A stretch of DNA of 6,927 nt from positions 1 through 6,927 of the forward strand of contig JAIDFC010000021.1 of the NCBI GenBank assembly GCA_029054535.1. Direction: 5' to 3'. The notes below the pieces were generated by a model, which worked only from the letters and a program-made list of their open reading frames with translations, ran no database searches and was not told the DNA's origin. This DNA comes from Rikenella sp. (GTDB taxonomy: Bacteria; Bacteroidota; Bacteroidia; Bacteroidales; Rikenellaceae). Shown here piece after piece: positions 1 to 6,464 of the stretch. The position numbers and the translations under genes were made by a program. Position 1 is the stretch's first letter; the number at the start of each line of letters is the position of its first letter.

Positions 1-2
1 CT

Positions 3-350
3 GCTGCTTTTGTCGAGGGTGGGGTAGTGGTCGCTTTCCCGATCGAGACGGAGGAGGGGCGGAGTTACGATACGATCCCGATGGGGAGGATTGCCGAGGG
101 GGATGTGGTCGAGGGACGGTTCGGGATTGCCAATCGGACGGGGAAACCGCTGGTCATCGTGCAAGTCATTACCGGGTGCGGGTGTACGACGGCGGACTAC
201 GATCCGGAACCGATTCGGCCCGGGGATACGATCGCCATGACCTGGCGGTTCGACAGCAGGGGGCGTTACGGACAGCAGTTCAAGTCGATCGAGATTATTA
301 CGGCGGAGCGGCAGTGCGCGACGGTCTATTTGTCGGGAGAGGTGATTTAG
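3..350 (+). CDS. DUF1573 domain protein, 3' part (5' end outside window)
   Basis: The reading frame is open from the left edge to a TAG stop, so the true start is probably upstream. A GTG at 27 is the first in-window candidate, but the residues before it (AAFVEGGVV) read like normal protein. The body matches the Bacteroidetes DUF1573 pattern: a strand ending in TIPMGRIAEGD, then RFGIANRTGKPLVIVQV, the signature CGCT (residues 51-54 counted from the GTG), PEPIRPGDTIAMTWRFDSRGR, a basic KSIEI strand, and a closing YLSGEVI. This is a single immunoglobulin-like beta-sandwich; such proteins are usually exported, and any signal peptide would be off the left edge. The biochemical role of the family is not established. 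It lies 120 bases upstream of yajC on the same strand, a neighbour arrangement I recall in other Bacteroidetes. Family assignment is secure; start and function are not. Confidence 0.85.
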   Translation, partial: AAFVEGGVVVAFPIETEEGRSYDTIPMGRIAEGDVVEGRFGIANRTGKPLVIVQVITGCGCTTADYDPEPIRPGDTIAMTWRFDSRGRYGQQFKSIEIITAERQCATVYLSGEVI

Positions 351-372
351 GTTTCTCGACCTGGAGGAAATT

Positions 373-415
373 GGCCCGTTTTTGCACGTTATACCATATT
401 GTATACTAAAACGGG
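373..415. repeat. nested inverted repeat between the DUF1573 gene and yajC
   Basis: Outer arms CCCGTTTT (375-382) and AAAACGGG (408-415) are perfectly complementary. Inside them TATAC (390-394) pairs with GTATA (401-405) around a 6-base loop, with an uneven internal loop between the two stems. The T-tract lies inside the stem rather than after it, so it does not look like an intrinsic terminator in either direction. It could be an operator or an RNA processing or stability element in the DUF1573-yajC transcript. The complementarity is seen directly; the role is unknown. Confidence 0.5.
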
Positions 416-470
416 GGCCGAATACGTTATTCAGATAGGATAAAAACAACTCAATAAAAACAGAAAATAG

Positions 471-797
471 ATGACACTCAACACAATCATGCTTCAGGGA
501 GGCGGCGAAGCGGCTGCGCAGGGAGGGAGTAATTATTCGTTCATCATCATGATGGTCCTGATCTTCGTGGTGATGTACTTCTTCATGATCCGCCCGCAGC
601 AGAAACGCCAGAAAGAACTCAACAAGTTCCGCAACTCGCTCGAAAACGGGACGAAAGTCATTACGGCCGGCGGGATCTACGGGACGGTCAAGGAGGTGAA
701 CGAAGATACGGTCCTGATCGAGGTGGACAACGGCGTGAAGTTGCGGATTGCCAAAAGCATGGTGATGCGCGACCCGGCCGATATGGTACAACGGTAG
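471..797 (+). CDS. yajC: YajC, Sec translocase accessory subunit
   Basis: This 108-residue protein has the full YajC layout. A short glycine/alanine-rich N-terminus is followed by one membrane helix at about residues 23-40 (FIIMMVLIFVVMYFFMI), then RPQQKRQKE at 41-49, and a small cytosolic domain with VITAGGIYGTVKEV (63-76) and IEVDNGVKLRIAK (83-95). In other bacteria YajC associates with SecDF and the SecYEG channel in the inner membrane. The start at 471 follows an AT-rich leader (AATAAAAACAGAAAATAG) without a Shine-Dalgarno sequence, as is common in Bacteroidetes; an internal ATG at 489 would give a slightly shorter protein with the helix intact. It probably shares a transcript with the DUF1573 gene 120 bases upstream, since I see no clear promoter in the gap. 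The YbbR and CoaE genes that I recall following yajC in relatives are absent; a convergent gene follows instead. Confidence 0.95.
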   Translation: MTLNTIMLQGGGEAAAQGGSNYSFIIMMVLIFVVMYFFMIRPQQKRQKELNKFRNSLENGTKVITAGGIYGTVKEVNEDTVLIEVDNGVKLRIAKSMVMRDPADMVQR

Positions 798-838
798 ATG
801 CGGATCGGCATTGCCGAGCCGTTACTCTGGATTGAAAA

Positions 839-904
839 CGAGCCGTCCGGTCGGTACTTTCTCGCTTTGGGAGGCGGAAAAGTATCGACCGGACGGCTTG
901 CTTT
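839..904. terminator. bidirectional intrinsic terminator between yajC and the adenosyltransferase gene
   Basis: Arms 841-860 and 879-898 are complementary over 20 bases with a single G-U wobble, around an 18-base loop. The stem extends by a G-U and a C-G pair (840/899 and 839/900). An A-run lies on the left (835-838) and CTTT on the right (901-904), so both strands show stem-then-U character, though the U-runs are short. It sits between two convergent genes, 40 bases after the yajC stop and 22 bases beyond the adenosyltransferase stop. The stem is longer than usual for a terminator. Confidence 0.75.
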
Positions 905-925
905 GTGGAATGTGCGAAGCGCTTT

Positions 926-1516
926 TTATTCGCCCTCCGTACGATTACGGTCGCTTGTCTGCGGCTCCCAACGTACTTCGGTCGCGCCGAGATCGTATCC
1001 CAATCGCCGCCCCAGCGCATAAAAATAATCCGACAACCGGTTCAGATACCGTTGAACCCCTTTCGGAACGGTCGGGTACCGTTCCGCGGCACTTACCGTA
1101 CGTCGTTCGGCCCGTCGGCAAACGGTCCGACACACATGGCTATACGACACCATCGGATGGCCGCACGGCAGCGTGAAGTGCTGCAACTCCGGCAACCCCT
1201 CCAATAAACGGTCGATCCACCGTTCGAGCCGCTCGACATCCTCCTCCGTGATCTGCGGCAGCTTCGCCAACGTCGTATCCTCCGCTGCCAGCAACGCCGC
1301 ACAACTCATCAACCGATCCAACACCCATACCAACTCCTCCCGCCGATCGTCTTGTAGCCCCGCCTCTCGTGCCGACAGGTCGTGCAAATACCCCACATGC
1401 GCTCCCAATTCGTCCACCGTCCCGTACGCTTCGATCCGCGGGTCGTCCTTTGAGGCGCGACTCCCGCCGACTAACGAGGTCTGCCCCCGATCACCACTGC
1501 GTGTGTAAATCTTCAT
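926..1516 (-). CDS. cob(I)alamin adenosyltransferase, PduO type
   Basis: The enzyme transfers the 5'-deoxyadenosyl group of ATP to cob(I)alamin, making adenosylcobalamin in the cytoplasm for enzymes such as methylmalonyl-CoA mutase. The 196-residue length is normal. Seen in order: the N-terminal ATP-binding motif TRSGDRGQTSLVGG (5-18), DPRIEAYGTVDELGAHVG (25-42), FTLPCGHP (114-121), the arginine-rich helix RTVCRRAER (130-138), and RYLNRLSDYFYALGRR (156-171) with conserved Asn159 and Asp163. The start ATG gives MKIYTR, the usual beginning of the family. Cys118 stands where I expect glycine in the LPGG motif; the rest of the core is intact, so I infer an active enzyme. It is 373 bases downstream of the ureohydrolase gene on the same strand, separated by a probable terminator and a possible structured RNA, so it is probably transcribed independently. 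No B12 riboswitch motif was recognised upstream. Confidence 0.93.
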   Translation of the reverse strand: MKIYTRSGDRGQTSLVGGSRASKDDPRIEAYGTVDELGAHVGYLHDLSAREAGLQDDRREELVWVLDRLMSCAALLAAEDTTLAKLPQITEEDVERLERWIDRLLEGLPELQHFTLPCGHPMVSYSHVCRTVCRRAERRTVSAAERYPTVPKGVQRYLNRLSDYFYALGRRLGYDLGATEVRWEPQTSDRNRTEGE

Positions 1517-1610
1517 CGTTCTTACTTGTTAATCGTTCGGTTATTCTTTAGTACAGGAGGGGACTGCCGCTTTTTACTTTCGTTTTGCCATTCGGCTCGG
1601 GCCGGCGCCA

Positions 1611-1842
1611 GCGGAGGCGCATCGAGCATCGCGAGAATTGCAGTCCTCCGCCCGGGGTGGCGTCGGCCTGCAGTGCCTGCGGCACGCAAAAGACCATAGA
1701 AACTGTGTCTGTCCGCGTGCAAGTTATACGTGGGGCGCCCGCGGGGCCGTCCAATAAGGCTGGGAGAACCCTAGCAAAAGCCCCAACGGGCCCCGCGGTG
1801 GACCAGCAAGACTGCGTTTTGCTATAACAAGCAAGCGCAATT
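1611..1842. ncRNA. candidate structured RNA (class and strand unknown)
   Basis: No coding frame is convincing here, but complementary arms follow one another closely. TGCAG/CTGCA (1639-1643/1668-1672) encloses CCGCC/GGTGG (1648-1652/1656-1660). Next come GTGCC/GGCAC (1673-1677/1681-1685) and AGAC/GTCT (1691-1694/1707-1710). A closing stem is built from GCG/CGC (1715-1717/1836-1838), GC/GC (1719-1720/1831-1832) and GTTATA/TATAAC (1723-1728/1823-1828). It holds two branches: a 10-bp perfect stem CCGCGGGGCC (1739-1748/1789-1798) topped by GCTGGG-AGAA-CCCTAGC (1759-1775), and AGCAA/TTGCT (1805-1809/1819-1823). The stems could form on either strand, and I see no firm promoter. On the minus strand it would be part of a leader for the adenosyltransferase gene. 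I could not match it to tmRNA, RNase P RNA, SRP RNA or a cobalamin riboswitch; the branched fold does not resemble the 6S rod. Confidence 0.45.
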
Positions 1843-1871
1843 AAAAAGAACAGCTCTATCCGGTAAGGCTG
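1843..1871 (-). terminator. intrinsic terminator of the ureohydrolase operon
   Basis: Read on the minus strand, CAGCCT (from 1871) pairs with AGaGCTG (ending at 1851; one bulged A) and is followed at once by TTCTTTTT (1850-1843). It starts about 19 bases after the ureohydrolase stop codon, a normal place for a terminator. It would separate the cysQ-ureohydrolase operon from the structured region and the adenosyltransferase gene. Confidence 0.6.
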
Positions 1872-1889
1872 AGAATTAACCTAACAGTT

Positions 1890-2972
1890 TTAAAGATTGG
1901 CAAGTAGGGTCAGATTGGCGAGTTTGTATAGGATTCTGGCCCCGACGTTCGCATTCCACTCCCCGTCGTTGAGCGCCGGCGCTACCTCGGTGAGGTCGAA
2001 ACCGACGATTCGTCTTCCCGATTCGACGAGTCGGGCGAGGAGGTAGACCGCCTCCCGATACGAAAGTCCGCCCGGCACCGGCGTCCCCGTCCCCGGACAG
2101 TTGTCCGGCGAGAGTCCGTCGATGTCGAAGCTGACGTAGACCAACCGCGGCAACCGTTCGATGATCCGGTCGCATTGTTCCCGCCAGCCGATCCCCTCGA
2201 AAGCATTCCGGGCCAGCGTATAGTCGTCGAATTGAACGATCCTCCCTTTCGAGTCCGCCGCCAGCGAAACCTCCGTGCCGCAGAAGTCGCGGATCCCGAC
2301 CTGTACGAGTCGTTCGACCTGAGGCAGTTGTAGGGCATTGTACATGATCGACGCGTGCGAATAGACGAACCCCTCGTACCTCTCCCGCAAGTCTGTGTGA
2401 GCATCGATGTGCAGTATGCCGAACCGTTCGCCGCATTTGTCCAGCGAAGCCGCCACGGCCCGCATCAGCCCCAGCGGCGTGCTGTGATCTCCTCCGACCA
2501 GCCCCACGGTCCGTCCCGCTGTCAAAAAATCCGATGCTTGCGAGAAAATAATCTCGTTCAGCTTTTCCGAGCCGGCGTTGACCGCCGCCAACGGCTCTTC
2601 GATCTGTTTGTCGGTCGTCGAACCGCCGTTCTCCAAATGACCAATAACCGATTCCGCCTCGCCGCGCAGCCGCTCCGAAGCCTCGGCGATCCACGGATCG
2701 ACCTTCGCCGTCGCAATCCCGCGCCGCCACCCCTCCGGATAGTGCGCGTCGCGCAGCTCCACCTGGGTCGAAGCCGCGAGAATAGCCTCCGGTCCCTTCG
2801 CCGTCCCATGGTTGTACGAAACCGTTACGTCCCACGGCGCAGACAGCAGAACCAATTCCGCCTCGTCCGGCGAAAACGGGAGTCCGAAATAGTTTCCGTT
2901 GGCCACCCCCACGTCGTCCGGCGAGAAAGCGGCTGCCGTTACCTCTGTAGTCCGCTCAGGATTGCCACTCAT
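1890..2972 (-). CDS. arginase/agmatinase-family ureohydrolase
   Basis: A 360-residue member of the binuclear-manganese ureohydrolases, which hydrolyse guanidino or formimino groups (agmatine, arginine, formiminoglutamate). Metal-site motifs are complete: GGDHS (160-164, ligand His163), HIDAHTD (188-194, Asp190, His192, Asp194), SFDIDGLSP (281-289, Asp283 and Asp285), CPGTGTPVPGG (292-302) and FDLTEVAP (325-332, Glu329). The N-terminal VSYNHGTAKGPEAIL (51-65) is also typical. It is longer than classical agmatinase; the extra length appears to lie at about 91-150, before GGDHS. The substrate cannot be decided from these motifs; agmatine is my first guess because Bacteroidales use agmatine-derived polyamines, but formiminoglutamate is possible. 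Ser288 replaces the usual Asp of the DxDxxDP motif, not a metal ligand. The start overlaps the 3' end of cysQ by 17 bases, which suggests translational coupling. Genes for arginine decarboxylase or histidine degradation are not in the window. Confidence 0.9.
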   Translation of the reverse strand: MSGNPERTTEVTAAAFSPDDVGVANGNYFGLPFSPDEAELVLLSAPWDVTVSYNHGTAKGPEAILAASTQVELRDAHYPEGWRRGIATAKVDPWIAEASERLRGEAESVIGHLENGGSTTDKQIEEPLAAVNAGSEKLNEIIFSQASDFLTAGRTVGLVGGDHSTPLGLMRAVAASLDKCGERFGILHIDAHTDLRERYEGFVYSHASIMYNALQLPQVERLVQVGIRDFCGTEVSLAADSKGRIVQFDDYTLARNAFEGIGWREQCDRIIERLPRLVYVSFDIDGLSPDNCPGTGTPVPGGLSYREAVYLLARLVESGRRIVGFDLTEVAPALNDGEWNANVGARILYKLANLTLLANL

Positions 2973-3813
2973 AGCCGCTCAGATGTTGGGTCAGACAGAT
3001 AAAAGGTGGATTTTCGAGCGATTCTTCGTTGTACCGCAACGGCGCGCCGTTCAGGGCGACGATCCGACACCCCGCTCCCCGTACGATCGCTTCGCCGGCC
3101 GCCGTGTCCCACTCCGAAGTGGGGGTGGTCCGCAGGTAGCAGTCCACCGATCCCTCTGCCACCAAACACATCTTCAGCGAGCTGCCGTATTCGACGATCT
3201 GCACCTCGCCGATCTGGTCCTGCAACCGCAGAATGTGTTCTCGCACCTGTTCCGACTCGTGCGACCGGCTCAAGGCGATTCGCAACGGCATGTTCCGCTC
3301 TGTCGCAAGCGGTAATCGTCGCGCTCCGCCGAACAGCTGCCCGATCGTATACCGTGCTCCCGTCTCGGGCCGTACACCCGTCTTGCAGAACGAACCCCGA
3401 TCCGGATCGCTGAAGTAGATCGTCTCGGTCGTCGGTAGATAAATCACCCCCAGGTACGGCCGGTTATCCACCATCAAAGCGATATTGACCGTAAATTCGC
3501 CGTTCCGCTTGATAAACTCTTCGGTGCCGTCCAACGGATCGACCAACCAATAGAGATCCCACCCGCGCCGTTCGTCGAAGTAGAGGTCGCGGCCCTCTTC
3601 CGACAAAAGCGGAATCCGAGTCGCGCTCAAATAGTGCGTAATCAAGGTGTGCGCCTCCCGGTCGGCAATCGTGATCGGCGTACTGTCGGCTTTCAGCCCC
3701 ACGAAAAAATCGTCGTACCGCGTATATATCTCCATGATCTTCGCCCCGGCCCGCACGGCGGCATTGTATGCCTCGGCCAGAAAAAAATCGGCTTGCTCTC
3801 GTTCGATCATCAT
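2956..3813 (-). CDS. cysQ: 3'(2'),5'-bisphosphate nucleotidase, CysQ family
   Basis: CysQ removes a phosphate from 3'-phosphoadenosine 5'-phosphate (pAp), a by-product of sulfate assimilation, sulfotransferases and acyl-carrier-protein charging. The 285 residues carry the inositol-monophosphatase fold signatures: KADSTPITIAD (41-51, a CysQ hallmark), SEEGR (71-75, metal-binding Glu72/73), WLVDPLDGTEEF (89-100, Asp92 and Asp95), EYGSSLKMCLVAEG (208-221) and WDTAAGEAIVRGAG (235-248, Asp236). All expected catalytic and metal positions are present. Translation can begin at either of two adjacent ATGs (3813 or 3810). It is the first gene of a two-gene operon; its stop lies 17 bases inside the following ureohydrolase gene. 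A Bacteroidetes -7 element lies about 34 bases upstream. Activity on inositol phosphates cannot be excluded from sequence, but the KADxTPxTxAD signature favours CysQ. Confidence 0.93.
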   Translation of the reverse strand: MMIEREQADFFLAEAYNAAVRAGAKIMEIYTRYDDFFVGLKADSTPITIADREAHTLITHYLSATRIPLLSEEGRDLYFDERRGWDLYWLVDPLDGTEEFIKRNGEFTVNIALMVDNRPYLGVIYLPTTETIYFSDPDRGSFCKTGVRPETGARYTIGQLFGGARRLPLATERNMPLRIALSRSHESEQVREHILRLQDQIGEVQIVEYGSSLKMCLVAEGSVDCYLRTTPTSEWDTAAGEAIVRGAGCRIVALNGAPLRYNEESLENPPFICLTQHLSGYEWQS

Positions 3814-3846
3814 GCTTGACTACTATTAAAACTGTCTCTTGTCATA

Positions 3847-3854
3847 CAAAGATA
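3847..3854 (-). promoter_or_regulatory. Bacteroidetes -7 promoter element for cysQ
   Basis: On the minus strand this reads TATCTTTG, a perfect match to the TAnnTTTG -7 consensus used by the Bacteroidetes primary sigma factor. It would place the transcription start near 3840 and give a leader of about 27 bases before cysQ. The expected TTTG at -33 is not clear; the nearest one lies about 29 bases upstream, further than the usual 19-21. It is the only good match in the gap. Confidence 0.55.
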
Positions 3855-3928
3855 AAAAATCGCGATCGGATTTCCCGCTACTCCAAAAAACATATAATTT
3901 TTTATTCTTAATCTGTTCTTTGGCTACC

Positions 3929-3970
3929 GGAGGGAACCGTTCTTTTTTCAGAAAAAGAATAGTACCCTCC
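3929..3970. terminator. long inverted repeat downstream of the FtsX permease gene
   Basis: GGAGGG (3929-3934) pairs with CCCTCC (3965-3970), and TTCTTTTT (3940-3947) pairs with AAAAAGAA (3952-3959) around a TCAG loop. The five-base segments between the two stems can form three further pairs, one of them G-U. It begins 33 bases after the permease stop on the minus strand, so a role in 3'-end formation is likely. No U-run follows the outer stem on either strand, so it may instead be a processing or stability hairpin. Confidence 0.45.
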
Positions 3971-4002
3971 CGTCGCTAAAGAATGGTAACGATAAGTAAT
4001 TG

Positions 4003-6429
4003 TTATTCGTTTTTGAGGGCGTTTAGGGGATTGGCCCGGAGCGTCATCCAGACCCGACCGCTGACCGTGGCGAGGGCGATGGCGGCGATAGCTGCAGCCG
4101 GAACGGCCAGGAGCCACCAACTCATCCCGATTCGGAAAGGGTAGTGGCGGAGCCAGTCGGTCATCACGAACCAGGCGAGCGGTACGCCGATCGCGACCGC
4201 CGCAGCCACCAGCCACAGAAATTCGGACGACAGGCTGTGGAAGAGTTCGAGCCCGGTCGCTCCGAATACTTTTCTGATCCCCAGCTCTTTGCGGCGATGG
4301 TTCGCGGCGAAGAGCGTCAGTACCCAAAGCCCCACGACGGCGATTGACAGAGCCAGTGCGGCGAAGAGTGCAAATACCGTTCCGAAACGGCTCTCGGCTC
4401 GGTATTGCCGGTCGTAGAAGCGGTCTACGAAGAAGCTGTCGAAAGGCGAGTCGACGAAGAATCGTTTCCAGCGTCGTTCGGCTTCGTGTAGCAGCTCGTC
4501 GATCGGCGCGTCGGGCGAAAACCGCACCGAGACGAACCGTCGGGGCAGCCAGTCGATGGCGCTTTCGCGGTTCGCCATGATCGGTGTGTAGGCATTCCCT
4601 AACCCTTGTTGGTGGTAGTCGGCCACGACACCCACGATCTCCATCGGCCGATCTTCGCGCGTCTCGACCGTTACCCGCTGGCCGAGAGCCTCTTCCGGCG
4701 CGGTGAACCCCAACGCGCGGACGGCTGCTTCGTTGACCACCATCCGGTCTTCGTCGCCGGTGAACTCTTCGCCGAATCCCCGACCCGCCACCACCTGCAT
4801 CCCGTAGGTCGAATGGTAGTCGCCGTCCGTTACGAGCATTTCGTACAGTCGGTTTTGCCGGTCCGGATCGCCGGTCAGCCGGTTCGAGAGGAAGGTCGCC
4901 ACCTCCATCCCCGGAACGGCTCCCGAAAGCGAAACGCTCTCCACGCCCCGGAGGTTCTGCAACTCTTTCTTGTAGGCTTCCATTTTGGTGTGCAGCCCCT
5001 CGGTGGAGCCGGGATAACGGATCGCGAAGAGGTGGCGGATCTCCATTCCGAGCGGTTGGCGACGCATGTAGGCCAGCTGGCGATCGACGGTGAAGGTACC
5101 GGCGATCAACACCAGCGCTGCGGTGAACTGTATGACGACCAGGCATTTCCGAACCGTTCCGGCTCGGCCGCTATGGACGTATCGACCTTTCAGGACTTGG
5201 ACCGGTCGAGCGTTCGAGATGACGAAAGCGGGGTAGAATCCCGACAGCAGGACGCCGAGGACGAACACGCCGCTGGCCACGATCCAGAATAGCGGCCGGT
5301 GGAGCATGACGAATCCGATCGGCTGGCCGATCAGACGGTCGAACCACGGGCTGCAGAGCGACACGAGGCAACAGGCCAGCGCCAGGGCGATCAGGTTGAC
5401 GACGGCCGATTCGAGGATGAATTGGCCGATGAGTTGTCCGCGGGTGCCGCCCGACACTTTTCGGATCCCCACCTCGCGAGCCCGGTCGAGCGATCGGGCG
5501 GTGGCCAGGTTGATGTAGTTGATCCAGGCGATCGCCAAGATCGCCCACGCCACCAGGATCAATGTCTCGACGGCATTCCGACTCCCTTTCGCTTCGCGTT
5601 CGTATTGTTTCTGAGGGGTCAGGTGAACCTCCTCCACGGGGTTCAACACCACGCGCCAGGTTTTGTTCCGAAGGGCTTCTTCGGTTTTGTGGCTCTCGGC
5701 CAGTGCGGGAAAGGCGGCTTCGACCTGCCTCGGATCGACGCCCGGAGCCAGGCGAACGTAGGTGTAGACTTCGTGGCGATACCAGTAGTCGTCGAGCCAC
5801 CGGGGCAGTGTTTCCCACGAGATGAAGAAATCGAACTGAATGTGGGTGTTTCGCGGCAGTTCGTCCAGTACGCCGGTTACTTCGCAATGCAGTTCGCCGT
5901 TCAGCGAATTGAATCTTAGTGTCTTCCCGATGGGATCCTCGCCTGCCGGAAAATACTTGGCGGCGGCATACGGCGTAATGACCACTTTGTTCGGTCCTTC
6001 CAACGCGTGTTCCGGATCGCCCTCCCGCAGGCGGAACCCGAACACCTCGAAGAGGGTCGGATCGACCGACGTGATGCCATTTTCGCGATACCGGCGGTCG
6101 TCGTACCGTACGATCTGTTCCGTGTTGTTGATGTCGAAACGGACGACGCGCTCGATCCCCGGAATCGCCTGCTGCATGGCCGGACCATAGCCGTACGACG
6201 AGGTGGCCCAGTCGTCGGTCAATACATTGCCTTCGTAAAAGCGACTTTCGACCCGATAGAGTCGGTCGCCGTCGGGGTGCATCGTGTCGTAGCTCTGCTC
6301 GAAGGAGACGTAGTTCAGGATCAGCAAGGCAACGGCCATGCCGATGGCCAGCGATACGATCGTAACGAATGTGAAGAGTTGGCGGCGTTCCAGATGGCGG
6401 AACGTCAGAAGCAGGTAGTTGCCGAGCAT
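4003..6429 (-). CDS. FtsX/MacB-like ABC transporter permease
   Basis: An 808-residue inner-membrane protein with the double FtsX architecture common in Bacteroidetes. A first membrane helix (about 19-41) leads to a periplasmic MacB-type domain (about 42-286), three helices (about 287-309, 336-360, 380-403), a fifth helix (about 428-446), a second periplasmic domain (about 447-683), and three final helices (about 684-708, 734-757, 770-793). Each half has the coupling motif that contacts the ATPase: RAREVGIRKVSGGT (316-329) and RRKELGIRKVFGAT (712-725). The C-terminus NPLNALKNE (800-808) is the family ending. It has no ATPase domain, so it must use a separate MacB/LolD-type ATPase, not in the window. 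Relatives act in mechanotransmission: efflux, lipoprotein or peptide handling, envelope stress. The start (MLGNYLLLTFRHLERRQLF) matches the family, with AAAGGAG 21 bases upstream. A sigma-54 promoter precedes it. The substrate is unknown. Confidence 0.92.
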   Translation of the reverse strand: MLGNYLLLTFRHLERRQLFTFVTIVSLAIGMAVALLILNYVSFEQSYDTMHPDGDRLYRVESRFYEGNVLTDDWATSSYGYGPAMQQAIPGIERVVRFDINNTEQIVRYDDRRYRENGITSVDPTLFEVFGFRLREGDPEHALEGPNKVVITPYAAAKYFPAGEDPIGKTLRFNSLNGELHCEVTGVLDELPRNTHIQFDFFISWETLPRWLDDYWYRHEVYTYVRLAPGVDPRQVEAAFPALAESHKTEEALRNKTWRVVLNPVEEVHLTPQKQYEREAKGSRNAVETLILVAWAILAIAWINYINLATARSLDRAREVGIRKVSGGTRGQLIGQFILESAVVNLIALALACCLVSLCSPWFDRLIGQPIGFVMLHRPLFWIVASGVFVLGVLLSGFYPAFVISNARPVQVLKGRYVHSGRAGTVRKCLVVIQFTAALVLIAGTFTVDRQLAYMRRQPLGMEIRHLFAIRYPGSTEGLHTKMEAYKKELQNLRGVESVSLSGAVPGMEVATFLSNRLTGDPDRQNRLYEMLVTDGDYHSTYGMQVVAGRGFGEEFTGDEDRMVVNEAAVRALGFTAPEEALGQRVTVETREDRPMEIVGVVADYHQQGLGNAYTPIMANRESAIDWLPRRFVSVRFSPDAPIDELLHEAERRWKRFFVDSPFDSFFVDRFYDRQYRAESRFGTVFALFAALALSIAVVGLWVLTLFAANHRRKELGIRKVFGATGLELFHSLSSEFLWLVAAAVAIGVPLAWFVMTDWLRHYPFRIGMSWWLLAVPAAAIAAIALATVSGRVWMTLRANPLNALKNE

Positions 6430-6464
6430 CTCGGTTGGGAGTTTGGTTTTCTCCTTTCAGAAAC

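Noticed and set aside
1611..1842. tmRNA, RNase P RNA, SRP RNA or 6S RNA
   Set aside because: No tRNA-like ends or tag frame, no GAGGAAAGUCC-type P4 core, no SRP GGAA tetraloop motif, and the branched fold does not match the rod-like 6S architecture. 6S is the least firmly excluded because its sequence diverges strongly.
1517..1889. Cobalamin riboswitch upstream of the adenosyltransferase
   Set aside because: The gene context is right, but no B12-box-like sequence or the usual conserved GCCACTG-type core is present on the minus strand.
1876..2835. 319-residue minus-strand open frame
   Set aside because: Overlaps the ureohydrolase, which has complete catalytic motifs; this frame is low-complexity and unrecognisable.
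3908..5146. 412-residue minus-strand open frame
   Set aside because: It is out of frame within the FtsX permease gene, rich in Arg, Pro and Gly with no recognisable domain; long shadow frames are expected in GC-rich DNA.
4606..5292. 228-residue plus-strand open frame opposite the permease gene
   Set aside because: Antisense shadow with no domain, promoter or ribosome binding site visible.
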